Below are positions 23,460 through 35,524 of a stretch of DNA of 64,000 bases, piece by piece (position 1 is the stretch's first letter; the number at the start of each line of letters is the position of its first letter). The notes beneath the pieces were generated by a model. The model did not search any database. It was not told the origin of the DNA and saw only the letters and a list, made by a program, of their open reading frames with translations. The translations under genes were made by a program, and so were the position numbers. Origin of the DNA: Daedaleopsis sinensis (taxonomy: Eukaryota; Basidiomycota; Agaricomycetes; Polyporales; Polyporaceae); the NCBI GenBank assembly GCA_033807695.1, contig CM066307.1:3596001-3660000 (forward strand), given 5' to 3'.

Positions 23460-24660
23460 GCCCTACAGGGTGCGCTCGGACCGCCTCTTCGACCTCAGCT
23501 GTGCGGCCGACGATCTCTGTTTACAGTTTGACAGAGACGTCGTACGAATACGATAGACAGGCAGCGGCCATCCAGATGTTTGCGAGGCTTAGGAGGTTCG
23601 ACACCCACCGCCACCGCGGGAAGCTGAAGGGGACGAAGCCCGCTGCCGTACCCTTTGGCCTCGCCAAGTATCAGTATCGTGGCTCTCCCTTGCCGATCCC
23701 TTGGGGGCTGTACAGGGCAGGGTGCGTTTGGCCGGCTCGTTCTAACTTCGTGATTGACTGACGATTTCCGTTTGACAGAGCGATATCATACGATACAGGA
23801 CAGGCAGCGACCATCCAGATGTTCCCTCCGAGAAGCCGCATTGGCCGTAACCGTCGGTTCTTGGGATGCCCGCTGTCGTACCCTCACGCCTCAGGCCTCG
23901 CCAAGGGTGCTGCGATCCCTTGCTACCCCCCTGTGTGCCGTATAGGTACGCTCATTCGACCTTTGTGATTCTTCTCCTGAATTGTGAGACTGACGATCTC
24001 TGTTTGACAGAGAAATACTTTTCCATGCATGTCCCTGTGAATTTAGGCGTGCACACGCCACCCGAAGACTTTGAGGAGTCTGTCCTAGCAAGACCAGCGC
24101 TTGTGCTTCCAGCTGCAGCTGGCACTGCCGCTGTGCGGCTCCGGCTCCAGGGATTGCACCTCGTTCGCAGCGGCACTTCTGAGAGTCAGCACTGCGCACT
24201 TATCCCCTGCCCTCGTTCTTACGGGTGCGCGAAGAATGGTGCGCGCCGGATTGGACGCAACCGTCGGTTCTCCAAGGGATGCCCGCTGTCGTACCCCCAG
24301 GCCTCGCCAAGTGTTGTTGTCAATCTATGGAGGTCTACAGGGTACGCCCGGGCCGCTCGTTCGAGCTCTACGACTTCTCTCGGCTGTGGGGCTGACGATC
24401 TCTGTTTGACAGGATAATCATACTGATATACGACAGGCAGCGGTCATCCGAACGTTCACGAGGTAGTTCGACACCTACGCGAAGCTAGATTGGACACAGC
24501 CGTCGGTTCTTGGAGTGCCTTCATGCCCCGCCAAGTGTGGTTGCTATCCCTTGCCAACCCCTTGTGGGGCGTATAGGGTACGCCCGGCCCGCTCGTTCGA
24601 ACTTTGTGATTCTTCTCCTGAGCTGTGGGACTGACGATCTCTGTTTGACAGATGGCGCCG
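23460..24660 (+). repeat. Imperfect repeat block: five intron/exon-like units
   Basis: The segment TGACGATCTCTGTTTGACAG, or a close variant, occurs at about 23509, 23759, 23991, 24393 and 24632. Each copy is preceded by a related stretch (GGTACGCCCGG..CGCTCGTTCGA..TTCT). Most copies are followed by related sequence (GATA..GACAGGCAGCG.CCATCCAGATGTT...GTCGGTTCTTGG). Each unit therefore resembles an intron (donor-like GTACGC, branch-like CTGAC, acceptor TTTGACAG) plus an exon reading in one frame RQAAAIQMFARLRRFDTH. Spacing varies from 232 to 402 bp. No complete protein could be assembled, so a tandem exon duplication in an unknown or decayed gene is inferred. Confidence 0.6.
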
Positions 24661-25795
24661 GCTGCACATCGTGCTCAGTGTGCATCTGCGTATCGGTCTC
24701 ACGTCAGGGCCTTTTGGACGGCCTTTGGTCGATGAGCGACAACTGGCTTTTCACTCGATCTGACCGTCTGCTGGGGCCATCGTGCCACTGGCAGCAGCCC
24801 TCGCCCCTACATCATCATGCGGTCGACAGAGCGTTCACGAGCCGGACGAGTGCTCGGACACTTCCAGCAGTATCTTTAGGCCGTACAGGTTCTACGGAAG
24901 GTGCGCATGATCACCAGTCAGAACGCTGGCTTCGCGATGCGTCTTTGCCACTGATCACCATTGCTATTTAGATTGCGTCGTACGGTGGACAGGCATCGCC
25001 GACCAAGCTCCCTGGTGATTCTGGAGGATTATGCACGTGCAGAGGTGCGGCGCCGAGATTGGCTCTTCCACTTCCACGGCTCTCTTATCTCAGAATTCGT
25101 AGCGTCCAGGTCACGGTGCTTGTTGTCATCCCACCACCACCTCGTCGTTCCCGACTCGCTGCTTGTCCCCGTGGAGCATGTCGCGTTTGGCTTCAAGAGA
25201 ACCGCTCGTTCGCAGTGCACGTCTGCAGTCAGCGTATACGATGGCTACCCATCACCCCAGACCAAATCTGCCAATGCCAAAACAATGCTATAACATCGCG
25301 GCGGCAGTGCCTTGCGGACAGGAGGCATCTTCGTTGAACGTGAACGTTGATTCATGACGCGCCCAAGTGGAGTGCGTTCTCCACCCCTCTCAGATCTCAA
25401 TCATCACGCTGGCACTGGGCAGGTCTTCGCGCCTTCGCGCTTTCCCAACAGCAACCCGGGCCGGGGACGATATGGCGTACGCACCCAATGTACACGGCTG
25501 GTTCCGAGTGCTGGCACGATCCGCACGTCCGCACATCCATCTCGCTTGCAAACATGCGCGCGCGCCGGATCTGCCCTTAAACTCTACCCGCGACGGCGAT
25601 GGACACTTAAGCTCGAGCCCGCCAGCGCCCTGACGGACCCCCGTCCCTTCGATCTGGACTTGGGCCTCGGACGCGCACGCGCGGACGCTCTCCTCGACGG
25701 CTGCATCTGCATACGCTCGGCTTCCTCCAGCCCGCCCGCCTGCCCGACCCCGATCCCGATCCCGACCCCGACCATCTCACGCACCACACGCCACC
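24661..25795. other. Intergenic, no gene seen
   Basis: About 1.1 kb upstream of the 7-TM gene. Overlapping open frames on both strands, without recognisable motifs or splice continuity. Confidence 0.4.
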
Positions 25796-27577
25796 ATGCC
25801 CCCCTCCCCGGAATCCATCGCGGCCGCGAACCTTGGCGCGGTGTGCCTCCAGAGCGCGCTGTACGGCATATTCCTCGTTCTCTCCGCCGTCGCGCTCGTC
25901 CTGCTCGCGCTCCGCCACGGCGGCGCCGGCGTGGTCTTCGCGACGGGCCGCTCGCAGAACCGGTGGGGCGTGCTCGCGTCGCCGCTGTTCGTCGCGAGCG
26001 CCGCGCTGCTCGGTATGGTCTCGGTGGTGAGTGCTCCCCCTCGCGCTTGTGTCAAGTTGGTAGGGCAACATCCGCTGAGAGCCCCTCCTTCGGTCTTCGC
26101 TGGCGGACGGCCACGGCAGCAATGGGGCCTCTCCGTCTTCCGCGTGTTCGACGCATTCATCTACGTGGACGGCGGCCGCGCGCCCGCGCAGTACTTCCTC
26201 GACTTCACGCGCTGGGCCGAGGTCGCGGTGAACGCCCTGACCGTCTTCGCGCAGGTCATCTGCGACGGCATGATCGTGAGTCGCCCCTCATCGATCATCC
26301 TCCGGGCTCTAGTTGCAGGGAGACATTCTGATCGGTCGGTCGTCGCGGCAGACGTACCGCACATGGGTGGTGTGGAACAGAGATTGGCGGGCCGTCGCCC
26401 TCCCCTTTCTCGCGCTTCTCGCTTTGACGGGTGCGTCGCCCTTCCCTCCCTCCTGAGGATACGGGCTCGTGGCCATCCCTCCTGGTCGCTGCGAATAGCT
26501 AGTCTGACGTGGGTGTCCCGCGGCTATGGTACTGGCAGCCGGGTGCATCGGCTTGGTCTACGAAGAGACGCATGTGACAAGCGTGTTCGACCAGACCGCG
26601 GTGCGGTGGATCACCGCGGACGCTATCCTGACCGTGTGGTACGTCCGCGTTCGCTCACTCTTCCGCGGCGGAGGTTCTCACCTACGCCCCGTTTCCGTCG
26701 CGCCCAGTATCAACGTGTATGGGACAGGTCAGTCCTGCGTGTCTTCCTTCGTCTGCGCACGAAGCGGAAAGAGAGAAAGGACTCACTGTATTTCTTCGTG
26801 GCTTGTGCACACGCTAAGGCATGATCGCGTACCGCATCTGGGTCGCGACGCGGACGACGAGGAAAATGGGCCCAGGCGCGCGGAGTGGCACACTGCAGGT
26901 GCGCAGGTTCTCCCTATATGTACGCTCCCGGACAACACATAGGGACTCACAAAGCACCCCCCGCCATCCCTTCCGCCCCCGCTCCCGTAGCGCGTGCTCG
27001 GGATCTTCATCGAAAGCGCGGCGCTATACACGTATGCACACGTCTGCCGCACTGCCACACGCACACGCATACTCACCTGGGACGCACGCACAGGTGCTGG
27101 ACGCTTTTCTTCATCCTCACCTACCAGCGCCGCTCGACGCTGCACTACCCGGGCAGCAGCTGCTGGCCGGAGGTCTCCGGCATCGCGTACATGCTCATCA
27201 CCGTGCGCATCGGCCTCGGATGGGCGCACGACTCGGACCGCGCGCTCAGCCCCGCGGGGTCCTCTGCAGCCGCAGCCACCGGCACCGGCACTGGGAGGGG
27301 CGCGGGGCTCGCGCTGGGGGCGCACCGCGTGTCGGTGCCGGTGTCGTACCCGCTGCGGACGATCTACATCGGCGGCGAGCGGGCGGGTGCGATGGCTGTG
27401 AATGTGGACGTCGATGTGGACGTCGATGTGGATGTAGACCTGAGGGAGATCCGCGAGGAGCATAAGGAGGGGCGAGACAGCGGTAGTCCCGGGCTGGACA
27501 GGGGGAGGGTGGAGGGGCAGGGTGAGGCTGGGATGGAGGATCGTAAGCTCGGAGGGAGCCCGTTCACGGTGCTGTAA
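25796..27577 (+). CDS. Seven-transmembrane protein, basidiomycete-specific type
   Basis: Eight exons (25796..26026, 26120..26275, 26319..26430, 26539..26638, 26708..26727, 26819..26898, 26991..27031, 27094..27577; the fifth is 20 nt) give 407 aa in one frame. Seven hydrophobic segments are visible: LGAVCLQSALYGIFLVLSAV, SPLFVASAALLGMVSV, EVAVNALTVFAQVICDGMI, AVALPFLALLALTAGCIGLV, ITADAILTVCINVYGTGMIA, VLGIFIESAALYTCWTLFFI and GIAYMLITVRIGLGW. The motif YRTWVVWNRDWRA precedes the fourth helix, a pattern common in mushroom 7-TM proteins of unknown ligand. The C-terminus is a long hydrophilic tail with a (Val-Asp)6 run and Glu/Arg/Gly-rich sequence. A receptor-like role at a membrane is inferred from topology only. 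A decayed relative lies at 17.2-17.8 kb on the other strand. Confidence 0.82.
27404..27439 (+). repeat. Coding hexanucleotide repeat, (Val-Asp)6
   Basis: Six imperfect GT(G/C/A)GA(C/T) units encode VDVDVDVDVDVD in the cytoplasmic-tail region of the 7-TM protein. Such repeats change length by slippage in 6-bp steps without breaking the frame. Confidence 0.9.
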
Positions 27578-28214
27578 CCGTTGACGAACATGCTCGCGTT
27601 GGGGACGTCGACGTGACTCTAGACGTTATCCGGGGGCGCAGGGCGGTTTGGGTGCGCAGGTTGTGTGTACAACGTATCTATTGATGTACGTGCGTAGTGC
27701 TACAGAAATTTGGTCGCCGCGCTACACGCCATGAGTTAGTTGTGGTCACGATTGAAGTTCGGGGAGTGTATGTAAGGATGCGTCACGATGCGAGGTGAAC
27801 TCGTATAGCTCTCCCTGCCCATTCTAGCGGGACAGAGAGCAAAGGGTCACAGTCAGTGACAAGCCGAATCGCGCTATCGTATGGAGAAAACGCTGTGGTT
27901 ATGGGTATGGAAAGTCCGTACGCTCCCAGTCATACAGTTCAAATGTCTTGCTGACCGACACCTGCACCTCTTTCACTGCCAAGCCTGAGAGCCTCCATCT
28001 GATATGATTCCCGGCAATAACATTCCTAACTTACCGATGGCCCGACAAGCCTACTATCAAAGTACAGGGAGTATAGTTGTCGACTCCACTAGCAGGTTGA
28101 TTCCGACTCGGACAAGAGAGCGCAAGTGATCTTTATAACGGGGACCGTCGACCATGACTACACACTGAGTACACTTGCATACCAGACAAAGACGAAATTG
28201 AGTAGGAAGCTACA
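27578..28214. other. Intergenic between convergent 7-TM and FunK1-2 genes
   Basis: 637 bp holding the 3' ends of both genes; no open frame or repeat of note. Confidence 0.5.
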
Positions 28215-31008
28215 CTACTGACGGCGGGGACCACTCCGACGACTGGAAGAACCTTTATCGTTCACCTTTGCAACCGTCCGCCGACGTTTGGAGGCCGTAC
28301 TCCCTCGCGAAGTGATCCTTGACGGTCCGGCAATGGGCTGATCAGCATCGCCCTCCGGCTCCGCTTCGCTCCTCCGTTTTGTCGTGGCGGTAGTCTTGCT
28401 GGCAAGCATACCAGGAGCACTGCGGACGCTGCCTGGTGGAGGATGAGTGCTAGCCACAGTGCCAGTGCCAGCATCGGCGGTGGCACTGCGCAGGGAGTGA
28501 ATCAATTCGGGGAGTGGAGGAGGCTGCGACGGTGGTGATGGGGTGAGAATGTGGTGCATGAGAGAGTCGCAGGACTTGGTTTGTTCGAGCAAGACACACT
28601 TCTCCCAATCACTCGCGGGCCATTCTTCTTCCGGCGTAGCGAGTGCTTGGTCAAAGATCGCAAGTACAGACTCGTGGGTGATCGGGGTGATATTCTCCAT
28701 GTTCTCCCGGATCAAGCGGTGATAGTTTCGGAGAAGAAGAGTCATGTTCACGTTCTTGAAGAAGACGAGCTTCGCCGCATCTTCATTCGCGCGGTACACC
28801 CAGTTCGACTTGGCGTCTCGGGCGGACCTGTCGTTGTTGTAGAGAAAGAGACCCTCGCAGTACCGCTTTCCGAGCTTGTGCTTCGTGTGGCGGAGCACTA
28901 CCCAAAGGAGGACCCAGTAGAATGACTCCAAGTCATGCCGTGGCGTGTGTGTCGCAGGGCGATCCAGTGCCTTGAGGAAGTCCATAGCCATGAAGTAGTA
29001 TGTACCCTGTTCAGAGTCAGAGACGAGGTCTAAACGAGTAGCCACGGAGACTCACCGTCCGCTCCTTCAGGTTGGCGTGAACATCCTCCTGGTCTGCCGC
29101 TGGACTATCATCTTCATCGGTCTCCCAGACTACATCCACGTTTCCGTAGCTGCTGACGTCGACCGTGGCTTCGTCGAGAGCTTCTAGTACCTCTTCTATC
29201 ATTGAGCTATAGTCGAAGTCGTGTATGAATCCTCGGGACGAGCCATCTTCCGGTTTGTCGACAATCAGGATGTTCCCGACGCTGATATCTCGATGAAGTA
29301 CTCCGCCTTCCCGGTATGCTAGCATATGACCTACACGATGTGTAAGGAGTATGCCAGAGAGAACAAGAGTCGTGGTGTTGGAACATACCATAGATCGCGT
29401 CTCTGAACGCACCGATCAACTCCCGGGTGTTCTTAAAGGCCGTGATTGAACGGCCAACTTCCTCGACAACGAAGCGCATGTGACTGCACTCGCGGAAGGT
29501 GTACTCGGGTCCCAAAGCAAGGGTCCACGAGAACGTTTGATGAAGTGGAAAGGGTATGGGGAATGTGTGGGGTGTGGCCTCTGCGTCTTTAGCATCAGAG
29601 GAAGGTGAGGATGGGTTGTCCGAGTCTGTCGGGGGAGGATACGGTCCAGGTGACAGCCGAATATCCCGCTGACCATCCATATAGGAGACGTTCTGCGAGG
29701 TCTGCTCCCATTGACGGACCTCCCACTGGCCGAGATCGCCACCGCACTCGAGCTTAGGAAGACCAAGCCGTTCCTCCTCTGGGATCCGATCCGCAAGACG
29801 ATGGTAGAAAGATGCTTCTGACTGGCGAACCACCTGACGCCAGGAGTCCTTGAGAATGCGCACCTTCGGCTTGCTGGTTGTGGGATTTTCACGAGCACGA
29901 GTGTCTTCGAGAGCCCGCCAGACGGTTGTGGCGCGAGAGAACAGCCGCGCGTTCATGTCGACCACCTTGTACATGATGTACGGCGTCATCGTTGCGGTCT
30001 TCTCGTCGTAAACGTAAGCTCGCCGACCGTGTACAATGTCCTTGTCGAAAGCAGCGAGGTTTTCACCGAGCTCTCTTAGCTGGTTCTTGACCCAAGCCTT
30101 GTCGTCTACCGCCAAGCGAGAGACGGTCGGGTCGCACCCGACCACGACCTTGCCGACGGCGGGGTGGGTGAAGCGCCAGAAAAAGCGGCGGAGGTTTTCG
30201 TACTCGGTATGGATGTTGAACGGTGGGGAGACAACTGCGCATGTATGGTCAAAGCGAGCAATACGAACGACTTTCCCGTACACCCCGACGACGAACGCAG
30301 CCAGGAGACCGTGAGTTAGCATAAGGTTGCGAGCGTTCCGGGCAAGTTGGATAATCGTGCTATCGTGGACTTGACCGGGTCTGAGGAATGGATCTTGGAC
30401 CTCGTCAGGCTTAGCCTCAAGGATAGAGAGGATCTTCTCCCACTTAGAAATGGCGACCTCGTTTTGAGTGAGAGCGACGCCTGGGCCGGAGATAGCGAGG
30501 TCTGGTTTTGACTTGTGATGGTTGTCCGCGAATGCATAGAAGGGGAAAGGGAGAGGTATGTTGGAAGCGTCCACAAACGTCAATTTCTTATCTCCAAACC
30601 CCAGTATGAGTGCATCGAGCCCAGCAATCTGTGATAGGGTTAATTTACACTTGGATGTCGCGGTGAGAGGTTGTAACCACGTACCAGTCCAGCATAGCTC
30701 GTCACCTCTTGTCCTGGTTTGGGGTCGTACTCGGAAAATGGGTCGTTCAACACTGGTAGAGTGGGATTAGGATCCGAAGACGGCACGAAGGTGTCAAGGT
30801 AGGAGTTGAAGTCGTCGGACCAGGGCAGGATACGATTGACGAGCTCGCTGGCCCATGCATCCTTGACGGTGGCGGAGCCTTGACGGACATCTTGGAGTGC
30901 GTTAGCAGTGTAGATAGAGCCCACAGAGTAGGGAGTAGCGTGAGGAGCCATACCTTCACTGCAAGAGGGGACAGTGAGGTTGCAGTAAGAACCTGTTGAG
31001 AGAGACAT
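28215..31008 (-). CDS. FunK1-2: fungal-type protein kinase, intact
   Basis: Four exons (31008..30685, 30628..29389, 29330..29056, 29006..28215) give 876 aa without a stop. The start is MSLSTGSYCNLTV; an upstream in-frame ATG (31050) is less likely because the related genes begin at the same place relative to conserved sequence. The N-terminal part includes DKKLTFVDASNIPLPFPFYA and HDSTIIQLARNARNLMLTHG. The kinase core has GVLHRDISVGNILIVDKP and IHDFDYSS (DFD in place of DFG), then GTYYFMAMDFLKA and HDLESFYWVLLWVVLRH. The tail is Ser/Pro-rich and ends in a basic stretch (SKRRRTVAKV, SRRSGPRRQ) that could direct it to the nucleus. FunK1 kinases are known from mushroom genomes as a large family; targets are not known. 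Confidence 0.92.
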
Positions 31009-32228
31009 TTTATACTGTGCAATGGTGTGCGAACTGGTTAGAGAGAACAATGGAGCTGCGCAAGCGCCTTACAACGACGATACCCGCCCGTGGACGGGTG
31101 CGCTTAGATGTCTATCGGGCTTGAGCTACTAAGCGAGAAAGCGGCGCGGGGATCTTGGGGAAATGGGTAGTAACTGTGACGGCAACGGGGAGCAGCCTGC
31201 CAGTGGTTCTGCTGATGCATGCGTGGGGAACGGTGAGTAGAGGCCATAGAACTTTAAAGTCAAAGCTTTTACTTGCTATGTGTCTTGTATGCACAAAGAG
31301 ATGCGAACAATGGAGAGAGATAAAGCTTTCAGCTGGCCCGGCGCAACGCGGTCAGTCACTGGATGAGTCCGTCGGACTTCAAAGGTCACGACTCACCTGA
31401 TATACTTAGAGGGAAAATCCTCAAGGCCGAACGTTCAAGCCGAGGCTACAGAGGAAGATTCGCGTGTCTGAGAGACGACGTGATAATCCGCGGGAGGCTG
31501 TATGATGTACTCGATGGTCAATGCCTCACTAGTGTCAGTGTGTTCGGTGGCGCACTGGGCGGAAGTTCAACATGGCCGCATTGGCGCCGACTCACCTCCG
31601 AAAGGTGCCATGTGACAGTCGAACAGGCGCTCATCTACTAGTACTAGACCGTTATATTAGTACTGCAGACGGCGTCCTGTACGGATATGTTTTCGTCAGC
31701 TATGAGAGTAGTAGCGGGCCCGAGTGCTCTGATCCGATACGCGACTCGCCGCCGCTGGCGGAGCTCCAGACTTTGTTCGAGTCGCCGACTGTGTCACTGG
31801 AATAAGTAGTAGTACAATTGAAATCAACTTCGGGTCGCCTGACTCTGGGACGCGGGGGGCACTCTGGATCACTCTATACGTGCGTCAGTCACGATATTAT
31901 GAAGGCGTGCAATGGAGAATAAGGGACGAAGGGCAGGGAACGGATGATACGCCGTGACTCCGAGTCGCCGCTAGTGCCGCAGCGAGTGGTTCGGGGGATT
32001 GTCAAGACACTGATCTTCAATGTTGTCACGTTCAGAATTCCTACCGGGCCGCAGCTGGAAGATATATGCGATAGTTCAGATCATGATCATGACATTGTGG
32101 GGCGAGAAGCAGAATAAGTACAATGATACAATGTGGACTGACAATCTTACAACGCACGGAACTTGAATGCGACAGGAGAAGAAAAAAAGCAATGATAGCA
32201 GCTATGTACAACAAGAGCACAGTTGGTA
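31009..32228. other. Intergenic, no gene seen
   Basis: 1.2 kb between the start of FunK1-2 and the end of FunK1-3. AT-richer than the kinase genes. Only open frames under 95 codons, none with a recognisable motif. Confidence 0.5.
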
Positions 32229-35058
32229 CTATCTCGACCGGTAATTTGGGGGACAGCGCGCCCGTCGGTCCCGAAGAATCATCGGATGTGTAGATGGAGC
32301 TTGACGAGAGACAACAGTTCTGCGTCGTTTCGACTGAGAGGTCTCTCCCCGGTCGTCGCTTTCGGCCTCGACGCGACTGCGCTTAATACCTCGCGAGGTC
32401 TGGGTTGCATACATTCGGGGCGCGATGTTATCGCAGGGCCCTTGCTTGGAAGGAGGTGCCGGATTTTCGACGGGTGGTTGGGAGGACGAAAGGGCCGGAG
32501 AAGCGTTGCGGCGTCGAGGCGCGCATGCACAGTGTACGCACGAGTCCTGGCTCCTGGCTTCGCTGGACGACGGACAGGGTACCCAGTCATCTTCGGGCCA
32601 GTTCTCTTTCGAGAGCGCCGCGTCGAATATCTCGAGGACATCGTCGTAGTCGAGACCAGCCTTTGAAAGAGCGTTCTGTTGGACGAGGAAGCGAAATTGG
32701 CGCATGAGGTTGCTGAGTGGGACGTTGTGGTAGGCGTAGAAGAGGTGCCGTTTGCCTTGGAGGTCGTCATGAGCCAGCCAACCCAGCTTCCGGGCAGCGG
32801 CATCCTCGTCGTGTTTGAACTCGAAGATCTCTCGACAACGCTCGATCCCGAGGGTGTTAGATGTGTGGCGGAGGACGACCCAGAGGAGAACCCAGTAGAA
32901 TGACTCGAGGTCGTGGAGGGGTTTATGCGTCCCCGCATCCGCCGAGCCCCGCAGTATGTCGATTGCCATGAATTCGAAGGTTCCCTACAACTCTACTCAG
33001 CAAGGCTGGCCATATCAAGTAGAGGCGATCACGTACTGCTCGTTCTGTAGGACGATCTGCTTGTTGGGCCGCGGCGTATGCCCACTTGAAGTATGCGTCG
33101 TATTCTTCCGGAGTCATGTCTGATATTTTGGGCCAACGCGGTCCATGTGCAGGTTTATCGAGACTGGCAACGTCTTCGACAATCTTGCTGTAGTCGAAAT
33201 CGTGTAGGAAGCCAGTGAGCGCGCCGTCTTGCGGCTTATCCACGATGAGGATGTTCCCTACGCTGACGTCGCGATGGAGTACGCCCGCTAGCGTGAATGC
33301 CTGTCGATGACCTACGCTCCGAGTCAGTTGCGTACCCTCAATACAGGCATTTGAGAGTCAGGCAAGTACACACCGATGATCGCGTCCCTGACAGCGCGTA
33401 CAAGCTCTCGCGTGTTCTTGAATCTGGTGATCGGTCGTCCAACATCCGAGACCACGAATCGCATGTGGCTTCGTTCTCGTGACACGAAATCTGTTCCATG
33501 CGTCATCGTCCAGGAGAACGTCTGATGCTGGGGAAGTGGTAGAGGGTATATGTCGTGCAATGAAGCAGAGAGAAAGTTTGATGACCCGGTTGAAGACGAT
33601 TGAGCGACATGAGGATCCGTTGTCGCAGTGATAGACTTCGAAGTCGAAGAGGTCGGGGAAGTGGAAGTGGACTTGGAAGAGGAGGCTGGTTGAGGTAAGC
33701 GAATATCTGGCGACAAGCGTAGATCACGCTGTCCAGTGATACATGAAGCGTTAGGCGAGGAGAGTTCCCATTCACGAACATCCAGCTGGCCCAGGTCAGC
33801 TCCACACTCTAGCTTCGCGAGCCCGTGGAGTTCTCCGGCGGGGATCTTGCTCTGTAGCCGTTGATAGAACGACACTTCGGAGGGTCGCGCCAGCATACGC
33901 CAAGAGTCCTTGAGTACGCACACCCTAGGGACCTCATCGTTGATCCCGCTGCGTGCATCCTCAAAAGCGCGCCACACAGTGGTAGCGCGAGAGAAGAGGG
34001 TAGCGTTGATGCTTATCGGATGGTATGCGATATACCACGTATGGGATCCCGTCCGCTCATCGAGGACGAGAACTCGTCGCCCGTGTCGCATGTTTTCGTC
34101 GAGAGCGGGGTCCAGCGGACTTGGATGGGCCATGATCGTTAAGCATTGTTTGACCCAGATCTTGTCTTCGCGGGTGAGACGGCGGACAGTCGGGTCGCAT
34201 CCGACCACGGTGTCGCCGACGACAGGGTTAACGAAGTGCCACAGGAATCGTTGGAGAAGATCCGGTCGCTTCTTGACGTTGAATGACTTGCAAACAATAA
34301 TGCATGTGTGGTCAAATCGCACAATGCGTATTGTGTCGCCATAGAACCCCAGGGAAAAAGCGGAGAGATATCCGTGAGTAAGCATGAGGTTGCGAGCGTT
34401 CTGAGTGAGTCGAACCAGACCCCTTTCGCGAGATGGGGTGCGCGATGTCAGGAAAGGGTCGTCTACTTCGAGCTCGACATCAATCAGGAGGGAGATGTCC
34501 TCCCATCTTGACTCCTCGATCGCCGTGGCATCCAAACTCTGTCCGGGAAACGATACGGCGATGCCGGCGGTGGTCCTGTGGTGTTTGTTTGCTAGGGCAG
34601 AGAAAGGGAAGCTCAGTCCAGTCTTGTGAGCGTCGACGAATTCAAGAATTCGATCGTCAAAAGCGGAGACCAGGCAATTCAAGCCTATGATCTGTATGCT
34701 ATGTCAGATCTCGACATTCACGCACGCCGTAACCACTGACCAGATCCGATATGCGCTCGGCTCGATTTCTCTTGGACTGGAGACTTGCGAATCCATCCAG
34801 GATACTAGTGGCAGGGGATTGAGCAGCTTGAGTAGGTTGTGTAGACAAGCATGGAACTATTAAATCGAGGAATTCTTCATGACAGCCGTCGAAGTAGTTC
34901 ATTCGTTGTGAGAGAGCTGGGGGAGGCCCTTCGGAGGCTCGAGCGACTGCTAGGTGCCAAATACTATGGTCAATGCATGTTCCGGTGAAACACTGTTCTG
35001 ATGACTTACTCTCGTCACCAGACCTAGCATTGCAGAGATGAATTGACTCTATGGACAT
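32229..35058 (-). CDS. FunK1-3: fungal-type protein kinase, intact
   Basis: Five exons (35058..35010, 34949..34741, 34691..33374, 33311..33037, 32984..32229) give 868 aa in one frame; introns are 49-62 nt. The start is MSIESIHLCNARSGDE, shared with FunK1-4. Core motifs are GVLHRDVSVGNILIVDKP, LHDFDYSKI and HDLESFYWVLLWVVLRH. The motif after the fourth intron reads GTFEFMAID, where all other copies have GT(Y/F)YFMA; a Glu at this place is unusual and might affect the activation segment. The tail is basic (SQSKRRRTV). It is the nearest relative of FunK1-4: the last exons are nearly identical, but this copy lacks about 30 residues between RGE and SKRRRTV, and ends earlier. A recent tandem duplication is inferred. 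Confidence 0.92.
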
Positions 35059-35524
35059 CTCTCAGGTTCTGAGCCGTGACGGTGGTGCTGGTTGGGAGAA
35101 AGATGTGGACAGCAGTGAATTTGTTCAACCGGAGTTTCGGGCCGGGTTTCCGACCTCGGCAAAAACTCGACGTAAACTCAGTGACATTCAACCATCATGC
35201 ATCATGAGCAGCACACGGTTATGAGTCAATGATATCAGCAGAAACATATCCTTATGAGTGATTCGACGCCCTTCACGAACGTGAATAGTAAGCAGTAGTA
35301 GGCGGAAGTCCAACTTGAGCGTGAAAGTCACAGAACGATTTTATCTGAGCTGATACGTAGAGTCGAAGTATTGCAAATGATAATACATCTAGATATAAAG
35401 ACGTATTGTACAAAAGTACAGAGTCCGATTGATAATAACAATAATGATATACATGTAGCGCGACGATCGAGGAAGACGCGGAGCGGAGCCATAGACTCGG
35501 AATACAACCGAAGCACTTCACAGA
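35059..35524. other. Intergenic between FunK1-3 and the split FunK1-4
   Basis: 466 bp. It contains the FunK1-3 promoter region; nothing else recognised. Confidence 0.5.

Noticed and set aside
22940..23761. 273-codon plus-strand frame leading into the repeats
   Set aside because: It runs through sequences that look like introns and has no recognisable domain; I could not tell it from chance openness in GC-rich DNA.
25354..26331. 325-codon plus-strand frame
   Set aside because: Overlaps the 7-TM gene in another frame and is Arg/Pro-rich; the spliced 7-TM reading explains the region.
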